Of a stretch of 45,911 nucleotides of DNA, positions 1 through 7,017 are shown one piece after another. Location of the stretch: positions 1 through 45,911 of IMG/VR virus record IMGVR_UViG_3300031226_000004. One strand, 5' to 3'. Source of the stretch: a virus. The first letter of the stretch is position 1; every line of letters begins with the position of its first letter. Under the pieces are notes generated by a model that did no database searches, was not told the origin of the DNA, and saw only the letters and a list, made by a program, of their open reading frames with translations. The translations under genes and the position numbers were made by a program.

Positions 1-80
1 CGCAGGTGCGATGGCATAAAGAGAACCCCACATACAGCCGCGATTACGCACGCAGGCAGCGCGCCAAGGCCAAGGAGTGA
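1..80 (+). CDS. 3' end of an HNH-endonuclease-like gene (cut by window edge)
   Basis: Reading frame 3 is open from base 3 to a TGA at 78-80 and encodes a basic tail (..WHKENPTYSRDYARRQR..AKAKE) resembling the C-termini of small phage HNH proteins, including the one at 27202 that ends ..HMKEYRARKAQ. The frame stops 4 bases before the stop of the convergent adaptor gene. At the other end of the window a different HNH gene stops against the same adaptor 3' end, so these look like two alternative occupants of one site. The catalytic part is not in the window, so the family call is inference. Confidence 0.45.
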   Translation, partial: QVRWHKENPTYSRDYARRQRAKAKE

Positions 81-84
81 CATC

Positions 85-990
85 TCATCCCCCCTGCCAG
101 AACGCGAAGTTCGGCGTCTCGTCCATGATCCGGTCGCGTTCGCGCAGGATGGCCTGCTGGAAGAGCTGCTCGTAGTACGCGGCCGTCTTCACGGCCGACG
201 TGGCGGGCACCAGGTTGGCTCGCTCCGAGCCCTCCACCGAGAGCTGCTGAAGCCGTCCCACCTCATAGGTGGGGATCAGGCGGGCGCAGGCGCCCCATAC
301 GACGGTCTCCGCGAGGCGGTCCTCAAAACCGGACGCCGTCAGCAGATCGGTGCCCGCAGACAGCGTCGTGGGCGCCTTGACGTACACGATGCGGATCGCC
401 CTGCCGGGCGTCACGTAGTCCAGGAGCTGAATCGACTTCCCCGTGGCGAAGTCGCTCGTCGGCGCCATCGGGTTATAGCGCCAGCGGGGCGACGGGTAAT
501 GCACCTGAGTGGGGCCCACCGTGTCCGAGACGATGTACCAGATGTCCTCGGTGTCGGCAGGCAGCGCGTACTCGAAGACCGGCGCCAGCTTCGTGATCTC
601 GGTCGTCGAGAAGATCGGGATCGTGGGGTACATCGCCAGGATGGTCTGGTTGATCGCCTCCGTCACGCGGATGCGCGGGACGATGGGCGACATGGTCACC
701 AGTGCATTGGCGCTGTGTGAAGCGGCGGTCGTGCCCATGCGGCCACGGCCGTTGGTCAGACCGATCACGGTGGCCACATTGGTGGTCACGTCGATGGACT
801 TAACCAGGATCAGCTCATCGTCGATCTCCACCAGTCCACGGCTGACGTTCCTGGCCGTGTTCTGGTCCAGCGTGAAGGACGTGTCGCTACTGATCATCGG
901 AGATGCCAGCTCCGAGATCTGCTGCTGGTCACGGGTGAAGCCCATGATGTTGGACAGGACCCGCTGGCGCAGATCCTCCAGCGTTGTCAT
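85..990 (-). CDS. Head-tail adaptor/connector-like virion protein
   Basis: 301 aa with a strong AGGAGGT Shine-Dalgarno just before the ATG. It lies downstream of capsid, scaffold and small head genes, where podovirus-type genomes carry the adaptor that docks on the portal. Residues about 80-98 carry a G-R-G..GT-x-A-x2-H-x2-A pattern that recurs in the fibre gene at 43909 (..FGGTSAVSHSNGA), a small beta domain common in phage connector and tail proteins. The last codons (..NFAFWQGG) are repeated, with different synonymous codons, at the right end of the window. Adaptor role is inferred from position; the structural assignment is firmer. Confidence 0.6.
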   Translation of the reverse strand: MTTLEDLRQRVLSNIMGFTRDQQQISELASPMISSDTSFTLDQNTARNVSRGLVEIDDELILVKSIDVTTNVATVIGLTNGRGRMGTTAASHSANALVTMSPIVPRIRVTEAINQTILAMYPTIPIFSTTEITKLAPVFEYALPADTEDIWYIVSDTVGPTQVHYPSPRWRYNPMAPTSDFATGKSIQLLDYVTPGRAIRIVYVKAPTTLSAGTDLLTASGFEDRLAETVVWGACARLIPTYEVGRLQQLSVEGSERANLVPATSAVKTAAYYEQLFQQAILRERDRIMDETPNFAFWQGG

Positions 991-1006
991 GGGTTACCTC
1001 CTCGGA

Positions 1007-1411
1007 TCAGCTATTCGCCATGATCTTGCACGTTACTGTCCCCGCGCCGGAAGCGCCGGACAGGCTGACCCGGTAGTAGCGAAGTGCCTTCAGGGTGCTG
1101 GTCGCGGTCACGGTCGCCGCTGCCGTCAATGCGACCGTGGCGCCGGTAGACACGAAGGTGGTGTTGTCCATCGACCCCTCGATGGTCAGCGTGCCCGCCA
1201 AGGTGCCGGTACCGACCGCTATGGCGGTGAGTGTGTTGTGGCTCGAACCGGCGTCCATGGTGACGCCCGTGGCGTTGGTCGTAGCAGCGTTCAGGGTGAC
1301 GAAAGCGACCTGCTGCCCCAGGTCCACGGGGAGGCTCAGGGGGTGTCCATCGACGCCTACGACGCCAATGTCGCTGGTGCCGACCTGGATAGAGACCTTG
1401 TTCTCAGCCAT
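1007..1411 (-). CDS. Small beta-rich virion protein (possible capsid decoration)
   Basis: 134 aa, rich in Thr, Ala, Val and Gly with no Cys until near the C-terminus. The strand-forming pattern and the segment ..TLTIEGSMDNTTF.. with ..LRYYRVSLSG.. near the end resemble the Ig-like or jelly-roll head-decoration and fibre proteins of phages. Its ATG overlaps the stop of the upstream gene (TAATG), so it is translationally coupled. Decoration versus head fibre cannot be decided from sequence alone. Confidence 0.55.
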   Translation of the reverse strand: MAENKVSIQVGTSDIGVVGVDGHPLSLPVDLGQQVAFVTLNAATTNATGVTMDAGSSHNTLTAIAVGTGTLAGTLTIEGSMDNTTFVSTGATVALTAAATVTATSTLKALRYYRVSLSGASGAGTVTCKIMANS

Positions 1412-1815
1412 TACGCACTCTCCATCGGCGCGGCCTTCGAGAAGTCCTTGCCGTACCCGGCGCCAGCCTTGTCGCTCAGTCGGCGCGCTTCATCGATCTT
1501 CTTCTGGGTCGTACCGTCCGGCTGCATGCCTTCCTTGCGGGCACGGTGGTACGAGTCCAGCTCTCGGTCCCAGCGCTTCTGCTCGGTCCCGTCCTGGCCC
1601 ATGGAGGCCTTGACGAGGAACGTGCCGATGCTCGCGTCAGCGAGGCAGTCGGCATAGGACGCGTGGTCCTTCGTCTTGCACCCTGTACGGCACTTGGAGC
1701 CAGTGAAGATTCCGCCATGCTCCTCGCGAGGCATAGTCGGCGTGTGGCCACAGCGGAAACTGTCCGCTGTGTCGCCGCATAGGATCGCGTCGTCCCCAAA
1801 TACGACCTTCGTCAT
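1411..1815 (-). CDS. Conserved-looking Cys/His-containing protein of the head module
   Basis: 134 aa, start overlapping the previous gene's stop (ATGA). The N-terminal half holds clustered cysteines and histidines (C13, C22-x-H, C43, C47 with H51, C58) consistent with metal binding. The C-terminal half is a charged helical region (W-D-R-E-L-D-S-Y..EARRLSDKAG). I recognise no enzymatic motif. The position between small head genes suggests a virion assembly or accessory role. Confidence 0.6.
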   Translation of the reverse strand: MTKVVFGDDAILCGDTADSFRCGHTPTMPREEHGGIFTGSKCRTGCKTKDHASYADCLADASIGTFLVKASMGQDGTEQKRWDRELDSYHRARKEGMQPDGTTQKKIDEARRLSDKAGAGYGKDFSKAAPMESA

Positions 1816-2072
1816 CAGGACCCCGCAAAGTCAGCGGCCTGGGCCTTGTAAACGCCCATGACGTGGCTGTCGTCCTCGTTGGACAGAAGGCCGCTGCGCG
1901 ACTGTGTTGCCTCGATGATCGAGGCCGTCATGTCGTCCTCGTCCTGGTTTTTCAGGCAGGTGTTGCCGCCGTTAGTCTCGGCGTCAACGGTGCCCGGAGC
2001 CTCATAGGGCATGTGGTACTCGGGGTACTCCTCGCCCTGCTCCTCGGTCTGCATGCCGCCGTTGCCTGCCAT
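1815..2072 (-). CDS. Acidic small head-module protein, unknown function
   Basis: 85 aa when started at the ATG that overlaps the previous stop (TGATG); an in-frame GTG one codon earlier is possible. Very acidic (runs such as QTEEQGEEYPEY and DEDD) and probably disordered. It directly follows a lysine/alanine-rich basic protein, so an acidic/basic pair is co-expressed. No domain recognised. Confidence 0.55.
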   Translation of the reverse strand: MAGNGGMQTEEQGEEYPEYHMPYEAPGTVDAETNGGNTCLKNQDEDDMTASIIEATQSRSGLLSNEDDSHVMGVYKAQAADFAGS

Positions 2073-2287
2073 CACTTGCCACCCTTCGACTTGCCCTTGA
2101 CCTTGTTCAGGTTGGGGTTGGCCTTCTTCGCGGCAGGCGATGCGCCACGGGCACCAGCGGCGATGATCGCCTTGGCACGGTCGGGCGAGACGCCCTCCTT
2201 CTTCGCGACAGAAGCGGCTGCGGCAGCGAAGCCCATGCCCTTCTTCGCGGGAGCAGCCTTTTTGGCTGCCGCCTTCTTTGCTGCCAT
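2072..2287 (-). CDS. Lys/Ala-rich histone-like basic protein
   Basis: 71 aa. The first 17 residues are KKAAAKKAAPAKK-type repeats and the tail ends KGKSKGGK, like histone H1 tails and the basic tails of actinobacterial HU and phage DNA-condensing proteins. The central part (..SVAKKEGVSPDRAKAIIAAG..) can form a short helical domain. A GTAGGAG Shine-Dalgarno precedes the ATG. Likely binds DNA, perhaps condensing packaged genome or binding host nucleoid; this is inferred from composition. Confidence 0.6.
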   Translation of the reverse strand: MAAKKAAAKKAAPAKKGMGFAAAAASVAKKEGVSPDRAKAIIAAGARGASPAAKKANPNLNKVKGKSKGGK

Positions 2288-2296
2288 CAGGTACTC

Positions 2297-2575
2297 CTAC
2301 GAGATCAGGGTGAAGTTGCCGGTCGTCACACCTACGCCACCGGCGATAAGCGCGGCCTTGGTCGCATCGTCCACAACGTACTCATGCCCGCCCATGTAGA
2401 GAGCGGGCGCTGACGCGAACTGTTCGTCCTGGGTAGGGAAGCGGACCGCCCGGTAGGTTCCGGGCGGTCCCTCCAGGATCGTGATGCCCCTGGCCAGCTT
2501 GAGCCGGTGGAAGAGAGGGTCCAGGCCCGCTGGACCCTCATCGACCGTTGGCGTCCTGAATGTCCAGGTAGCCAC
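2297..2575 (-). CDS. Small head-module protein, unknown function
   Basis: 92 aa with a GTG start soon after the capsid gene. The sequence (..EGPPGTYRAVRFPTQDE.. and ..YMGGHEYVVDDATKAALIAGGVG..) looks like a small globular protein of the kind found right after the major capsid gene, possibly a head-completion or decoration protein. No catalytic motif. Confidence 0.55.
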   Translation of the reverse strand: MATWTFRTPTVDEGPAGLDPLFHRLKLARGITILEGPPGTYRAVRFPTQDEQFASAPALYMGGHEYVVDDATKAALIAGGVGVTTGNFTLIS

Positions 2576-2587
2576 GATCCACCACCG

Positions 2588-3562
2588 TCAGGACGAGTCG
2601 ATGGTCGAGGTCGACTCAGCGCGGATGAGGGCTTCCTCCCTGTATCGGGCCCACCCGGCTACTCCGTACCACCCGAGCGGGCGGAAGCGCATGAGCTTGT
2701 CGGTGATGGGACCGGCCACGGTGTGGAACTCATCCGCGACGGCCTCCGCCAGCGCCTGCTGGCCTGCGTAGTACGTACGGAAGCGGCGCACGGTGTTGTC
2801 GCCGGTACCGGCGTCCACGGCGTTGTAGCAACGCGGGGACTCGATGTAGAAGGCGCCCTCGTAGGCGCCGATCTCACCGGCCCAGATGTTGCCCGCAGCC
2901 GAGTAGTTGTGCGGGTCGCGCCACGCGGCAGCACCGGTCTCCGAGCGGAGGTCGTAGGAGACCTCCGGGTGCATCGCACACCAGTAGAGCGAGCCCTTGC
3001 GGGGCACGGCCTTGTTAGTGCGGAGCTTGACCACGGCAAGGCGAGCCATTGCCGAGGTGTAGGAGTCGGTGGCCGCCATGGTGGTGCCGACCGGCAGCGA
3101 GACGGTACCGGTGGTCACGTAAGTGACCACGCCCGCCTTGCGCTGAATGACGTTGGTGCCCGACCGCAGGACGGTCTGCACAACGGAGTCGATCGAGTCG
3201 GCCGCGTTGAACGCCACGATGTTGGCGATCGCCGGGTCGATGTCGGTCAGCGAGAACAGGTACAGCTTGCGGGTGCGGAGCACCGGGTTGCCGTACTCGT
3301 TCAGGGTGATGGTGACGGTGGTGGGGTTACCCATCGCCACCGAGTCGGGGTCGACGGCCTCCGTGAGCGGAGTCGTCGCCACCGCAAGATCCTGGTACCG
3401 CTCAAGAACGACAGAACCACCAGGGGCGGTCTGGTTCGCAGGACGCTTGTCAGCGACCTGGCGGAAGAGCGGCTGCGCACGGAGCGCGAACTCGAAGAAC
3501 TTGTCGTACGCGGTCTGGACCGCGTTGGACATTGCGGTCGTATCCGTATAGGCGTTAGCCAT
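2588..3562 (-). CDS. Major capsid protein, N4-gp56-like family
   Basis: 324 aa. The N-terminus (MANAYTDTTAMSNAVQTAYD) and the segments ..FRQVADKRP.., ..GSVVLERYQDL.., ..VTITLNEYGNPVL.., ..LTDIDPAIANIVAFN.. are typical of N4-gp56-type HK97-fold capsid proteins of podoviruses. It follows the scaffold gene. The leader has a GAGAGG Shine-Dalgarno and a small ACCCC-AGAA-GGGGT hairpin. Length fits the family. This is the most secure structural call together with terminase and portal. Confidence 0.88.
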   Translation of the reverse strand: MANAYTDTTAMSNAVQTAYDKFFEFALRAQPLFRQVADKRPANQTAPGGSVVLERYQDLAVATTPLTEAVDPDSVAMGNPTTVTITLNEYGNPVLRTRKLYLFSLTDIDPAIANIVAFNAADSIDSVVQTVLRSGTNVIQRKAGVVTYVTTGTVSLPVGTTMAATDSYTSAMARLAVVKLRTNKAVPRKGSLYWCAMHPEVSYDLRSETGAAAWRDPHNYSAAGNIWAGEIGAYEGAFYIESPRCYNAVDAGTGDNTVRRFRTYYAGQQALAEAVADEFHTVAGPITDKLMRFRPLGWYGVAGWARYREEALIRAESTSTIDSS

Positions 3563-3612
3563 GGCCTCTCACCCCCTTCTGGGGTGTCCGTAGTCGGTAG
3601 AGGCCAGTCAGC

Positions 3613-4152
3613 TCAGCCGCTGAAGTTGTACGGGTTCCCCTGCCCCTTGAGGAACTCCATGAGCGCCTCGGGAGTCTGGGTCTGCCGCATCTGGGCGATC
3701 TGTTCCGCCTCAGTCCCCTGGGGTCCTGCGGCATTCATTCCCGCCTGCTGCATCTGCTGAAGTGCTGCCTGGCCATCGGCCGGAACGGTTGAGGCTGGTG
3801 CTCCCGTGCCCTGCCCTGCCTGGCCCTGTCCCGACGTATCGGTGGGCGCCTTGGCGAGCATGGTCCCGTAAGTCCCAAGCCAGTCGTCCAGCTTGTTGGG
3901 GTCCCCCGCGTACAGGCCTGCGGCCTCGCGCTCGTACCCCTTGGCCTGGAGTGCATCGGCTACCTGGTTGCGGCGACGGTCCGCCGCAAGCTCTGCATTC
4001 TGATCCTGCAAAGCCTTGAGCTGGTCTTCGACCCTCTTCAGTTGGTCACGGAGCGGGTTGCCCTTCTGCTGCTGGGCCGCCTGCTGCGCAACGAGGTCGT
4101 TTCCATTCTCGTCGTACAGGTCACCGTCGTAATACCCCATGCCACCGCTCAT
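3613..4152 (-). CDS. Capsid scaffolding protein (candidate)
   Basis: 179 aa from the ATG at 4152, chosen because a GGGAG Shine-Dalgarno sits 8 bases upstream. An upstream in-frame start would add 10 residues. Highly charged and Gln-rich, with a coiled coil over roughly residues 30-60 (..QLKRVEDQLKALQDQNAEL..) and a Gly/Gln/Ala-rich middle. Acidic, helical and immediately upstream of the major capsid gene is the classic scaffold signature, although scaffold sequences are poorly conserved. Confidence 0.65.
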   Translation of the reverse strand: MSGGMGYYDGDLYDENGNDLVAQQAAQQQKGNPLRDQLKRVEDQLKALQDQNAELAADRRRNQVADALQAKGYEREAAGLYAGDPNKLDDWLGTYGTMLAKAPTDTSGQGQAGQGTGAPASTVPADGQAALQQMQQAGMNAAGPQGTEAEQIAQMRQTQTPEALMEFLKGQGNPYNFSG

Positions 4153-4280
4153 TTTGAGCTTCTCCCTCAAGGCCAGCACCACCCCGGGGAGGGTGGTGCG
4201 CTCCGTCCTGGACTTCTACCGGGAAGGGGCCAGGTGATCCATCCCGAACATCGTTAAGGAATGTACCTCATAGCAAACAA

Positions 4281-4308
4281 AAGGACCCGTGTCCCCCGAC
4301 ACGGGTCC
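4281..4308 (-). terminator. Rho-independent terminator after the tRNA cluster
   Basis: An 11-bp perfect stem (GGACCCGTGTC / GACACGGGTCC) with a GGGG loop is followed on the minus strand by TTTTGTTT. It ends transcription from the large virion genes and tRNAs before the scaffold-capsid operon, so a promoter for scaffold and capsid should lie between here and 4152. Confidence 0.85.
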
Positions 4309-4318
4309 CTATGTCAGC

Positions 4319-4392
4319 GTATGGCGGGATACCGGCACCCCCCACCCCCGACGCGGTCGGGGGGCCAGGAATTGAACCTGGGATCTCCATAC
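4319..4392 (-). tRNA. Candidate circularly permuted tRNA (or tRNA-like RNA)
   Basis: Read on the minus strand, the 74 bases contain all tRNA modules but in rotated order: anticodon-stem 3' strand (GTATGG), a 5-base variable loop AGATC, a perfect T arm (CCAGG-TTCAATT-CCTGG), acceptor 3' strand CCCCCGA, a 5-base linker, acceptor 5' strand TCGGGGG, then T, a D arm with GGGG, a loop containing GGTA, TCCC, one G, and the anticodon-stem 5' strand (CCATAC). CCATAC pairs with GTATGG and TCGGGGG with CCCCCGA. Conserved TTC-A-A, G18-G19, A21 and a G15-C48 pair can be placed. A14 is missing, one extra base sits in each acceptor junction, and no anticodon is defined because the gene ends fall in the anticodon loop. 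It begins 3 bases after tRNA-fMet and ends before the terminator. A degenerate tRNA fragment is the alternative. Confidence 0.5.
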
Positions 4393-4395
4393 TCG

Positions 4396-4469
<74 letters not shown>

Positions 4470-4486
4470 GGCTCCAAGGTAACCCA

Positions 4487-5710
4487 TCAGATCGTCTGGT
4501 TGTAAGCGGATAGCCCCTGCGAGGTGCTGCCACCGAAGCCGGAGAACAGGGCTCGCTCCTGCGAGGCCAGGTTCTTGCGCTTCGCCGTGGTCGAGCCCAT
4601 GTCGGTCTGTCCGACACCGCCTTCGATCATGTCCTGCTCCAGGTTCGACTGCGTGAAGTCGGTGCCGTAGCGGGCAGCGATGGCCTGAATGTTCGGGAGC
4701 GCTTCGGCGACCGCCTGGAACCCCTGCGAGACCTGGGACTGGGACAGGCCCGAGGTCACCATGTCTTCCAGGTTCCCCTGGTTGAGGCCCAGCCCGCGCT
4801 TGAGCGCCTCGCCACCGAACTGTGCCGCCTGGCTCTGCTTCTGGAGCAGCGGCAGGGCGGTCTTCTGGTCCAGGAAGTACGCGGTGATGTAGGACTGATC
4901 CACGCCGTACAGGTCCTTCAGGGCCTGCACTGACGCGGGGTTCGCCTGCATGGTGTTGGCGACCGCAAGGTCTACGCGCCCCTTCAGCTCGGTCGCGGAC
5001 GTGTCGCCCGCAATCCAGTTCGTGAAGTCGGTGACCGAGTCGTAAAAGCCCTTGGGCAGACCGGCGTCCTGAAGCACCTGGCGATAGGCGCTCTCGGTGG
5101 ACAGGTACTCAGCCGGGCTCAGTACCGGCAGCCCAGCCTTGACGCGAGTCTCGTTGGCCGCAAAGCGCGTCTTGTACTCGGAGGTGTCCTGGAGCAGCAT
5201 CGAGATCACGTCTGCGCCATAGCCTTGCTTGGCGTACTCGTAGATCTTCGGGGCCAAGGTGCCAAGCCCGATGTTGTTGAACATCGAGCGCAGCGACGCG
5301 TAGGCGTCGCGGTTGTCGCCGGTGAGCAGCTTCTCGTACTGCCCGCTGGTCTCATAGACCTGATTCTGGGCTATGCCCTGGGCCTTCAGGGAGTTGTTGC
5401 GACGCGTGGTCCAGATCTTCATCTGGGCCAGCGCAGCACCGCGCGCCTTGGTCGCCGCAGCCCTCTGTGCTGCGGTAGCGCCCTTCTTGCTGTACGCAGC
5501 CATGGCCTTGGCAGCCACGGCCTTCTGGTTGTTGTACGCGTCCATGGCCGAGGAGGCGGACTTCTTGTTGGCCGCAAGAGCCGCCTGGGCCCTGGCGACC
5601 GCAGCCTGGTCAACGCCCCCAGAGCTGGGCATGTCGAGCTGATCGCCGAAAGAGCCAGGAATGTACTGGCCGGTGGCGGGGTCGACGTAGCCCCCAGTCG
5701 GTGTGGACAT
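4487..5710 (-). CDS. Internal virion protein, unknown function
   Basis: 407 aa, ATG with a GGAAGG Shine-Dalgarno. Residues about 35-120 are Ala/Lys-rich helix, probably coiled coil (..AAKAMAAYSKKGATAAQRAAATKARG..). The rest is mixed helical with ..DTSEYKTRF.. and ..LSTESAYRQVL.. segments reminiscent of minor virion proteins. It is the last protein gene before the tRNA cluster in a run of four large proteins that includes two peptidoglycan-cutting enzymes, so it is probably part of the ejected or internal complex. No enzyme motif seen. Confidence 0.55.
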   Translation of the reverse strand: MSTPTGGYVDPATGQYIPGSFGDQLDMPSSGGVDQAAVARAQAALAANKKSASSAMDAYNNQKAVAAKAMAAYSKKGATAAQRAAATKARGAALAQMKIWTTRRNNSLKAQGIAQNQVYETSGQYEKLLTGDNRDAYASLRSMFNNIGLGTLAPKIYEYAKQGYGADVISMLLQDTSEYKTRFAANETRVKAGLPVLSPAEYLSTESAYRQVLQDAGLPKGFYDSVTDFTNWIAGDTSATELKGRVDLAVANTMQANPASVQALKDLYGVDQSYITAYFLDQKTALPLLQKQSQAAQFGGEALKRGLGLNQGNLEDMVTSGLSQSQVSQGFQAVAEALPNIQAIAARYGTDFTQSNLEQDMIEGGVGQTDMGSTTAKRKNLASQERALFSGFGGSTSQGLSAYNQTI

Positions 5711-5727
5711 GTCGGCCTACCTTCCTG

Positions 5728-7017
5728 CTAGTAACTAAGTCCCCAGTCCTTCGCGACCTGGTGGGCCACAGAGAACATGCTCTCGCGTGCGTTATTGGTC
5801 TTCTTCCACAGTGGATCACTGCGGAGGTCATTCTCGAACTTCCAGATCGGGTACTGCGTGCCAGGTTGCTGCCCCGCAGCCACCTTTGTAGTCATTGCCT
5901 TGGACACGTACTTGTTATTCAAGTCGATGTCCGTGGATGGCAGTTCAAGGATCTGCGACACCGCGCTGATGTAGGGCTGAGCCAGATCCATGACGGTCTG
6001 GCCTGCCCTGATCTGGCTCGCAAAGGCGTAGTACTTACTGGCCGCCTTATTGCGGATGTCCGCCTGAAGCGCCTCGATGGTCGTACGTCCCGACACCACA
6101 TTGCGGATGTTGGTCTGATACCAGTTGCGCGAGTAGGACTGGCCATTGGCGTAGGCCAGCTGAAAGACCTGGTCGTAGGCCTCCCCGGCCTCTCCGTACA
6201 TCTCACCAGTGCCCTGGCCGTGCATGGTGACCTGTCCACCCAGGTAGGCCTTGATACGCGCGTCGGTCCAGCCGTCGCGCATGCGGTACTGGATGACCCG
6301 GTCCAGCAGCGAGGAGGGCTTGTTGCCCTTTCCGAGCTGACTACCCAATCCCACCGTCACGGCGAGCGAGTTGATATCGAAGGCAGCCTGGTTGTACTTC
6401 TGCTTATAGGTCGCCGGGTCGCCGGTCTTGAGCATGAAGTACTTGCGGGCCGAATCCGAAGTGGTCTTCCACCACTTCGTGTTCTTCAGCTTGGCCGTGA
6501 AGAGGGTGGCATCCCAGCCACCCGCAACGGCCTGACCGAAGAGCTTCTTCAGTTCCGAGTTTCCGTTGATGGTGGCAGCGGTCAAGCCGTACTGCTGCAT
6601 CAGCTCGTACTTGTCCAGCTTGGGTGTCGTAGCCGACACGGAATAGGCAGAAGTGCTGGTTCCCGTGAGGGCGGCGCCACCACTGCCGCCGTAGTACTGC
6701 TTGTAGGCCCCGTTGGTATAGGTCGACCATGGTCCCCAGCTGGTGCCGCCGTGGGACATTTTGTAGGCGACCTTGGCGTTGGTCAGCGCATCGTAGAGCG
6801 AGTTGTTCGAGGAGAGCCCGTACTGCTTGCGGCGTGCGGGACCCATGGCCCCGAGCATATTGATCTGGAACAGGCCATATGAGTTGTCGCCCGTTCCCGC
6901 GTTGCCGTTGTGGGCGTTGGCACGCCCACCCGACTCGGCCATGGCGATGGCGTAAGCCATCTTCAGGCCGTTGCCCTTAAAGCCAGCCTGCTGAAGGATG
7001 CTCATCAAAGACGCCAT
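5728..7017 (-). CDS. Virion lysozyme/transglycosylase with C-terminal virion module
   Basis: 429 aa. Residues 15-90 form a lysozyme-like soluble lytic transglycosylase domain: catalytic-type Glu28 in AMAESGGR, then SYGLFQINM at 47-54. After a Gly/Ser linker, about 280 residues match the C-terminal part of the next protein upstream (7017-8354): both have a tyrosine-glycine start (..QQYGLTAA../..ETYGMSTA..), ..KNTKWWKTT../..KNTKWYKTT.., ..DPATYK.., and end near W-K-K-T..QVAKDWGL / W-R-K-T..QVLQDMGL. Probably carried in the virion to open peptidoglycan during entry. Its start overlaps the previous stop (ATGA). Confidence 0.75.
   Translation of the reverse strand: MASLMSILQQAGFKGNGLKMAYAIAMAESGGRANAHNGNAGTGDNSYGLFQINMLGAMGPARRKQYGLSSNNSLYDALTNAKVAYKMSHGGTSWGPWSTYTNGAYKQYYGGSGGAALTGTSTSAYSVSATTPKLDKYELMQQYGLTAATINGNSELKKLFGQAVAGGWDATLFTAKLKNTKWWKTTSDSARKYFMLKTGDPATYKQKYNQAAFDINSLAVTVGLGSQLGKGNKPSSLLDRVIQYRMRDGWTDARIKAYLGGQVTMHGQGTGEMYGEAGEAYDQVFQLAYANGQSYSRNWYQTNIRNVVSGRTTIEALQADIRNKAASKYYAFASQIRAGQTVMDLAQPYISAVSQILELPSTDIDLNNKYVSKAMTTKVAAGQQPGTQYPIWKFENDLRSDPLWKKTNNARESMFSVAHQVAKDWGLSY

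Noticed and set aside
509-1657. Long plus-strand frames opposite the head genes
   Set aside because: They are antisense shadows of well-supported minus-strand genes that have Shine-Dalgarno sequences and stop-start overlaps.
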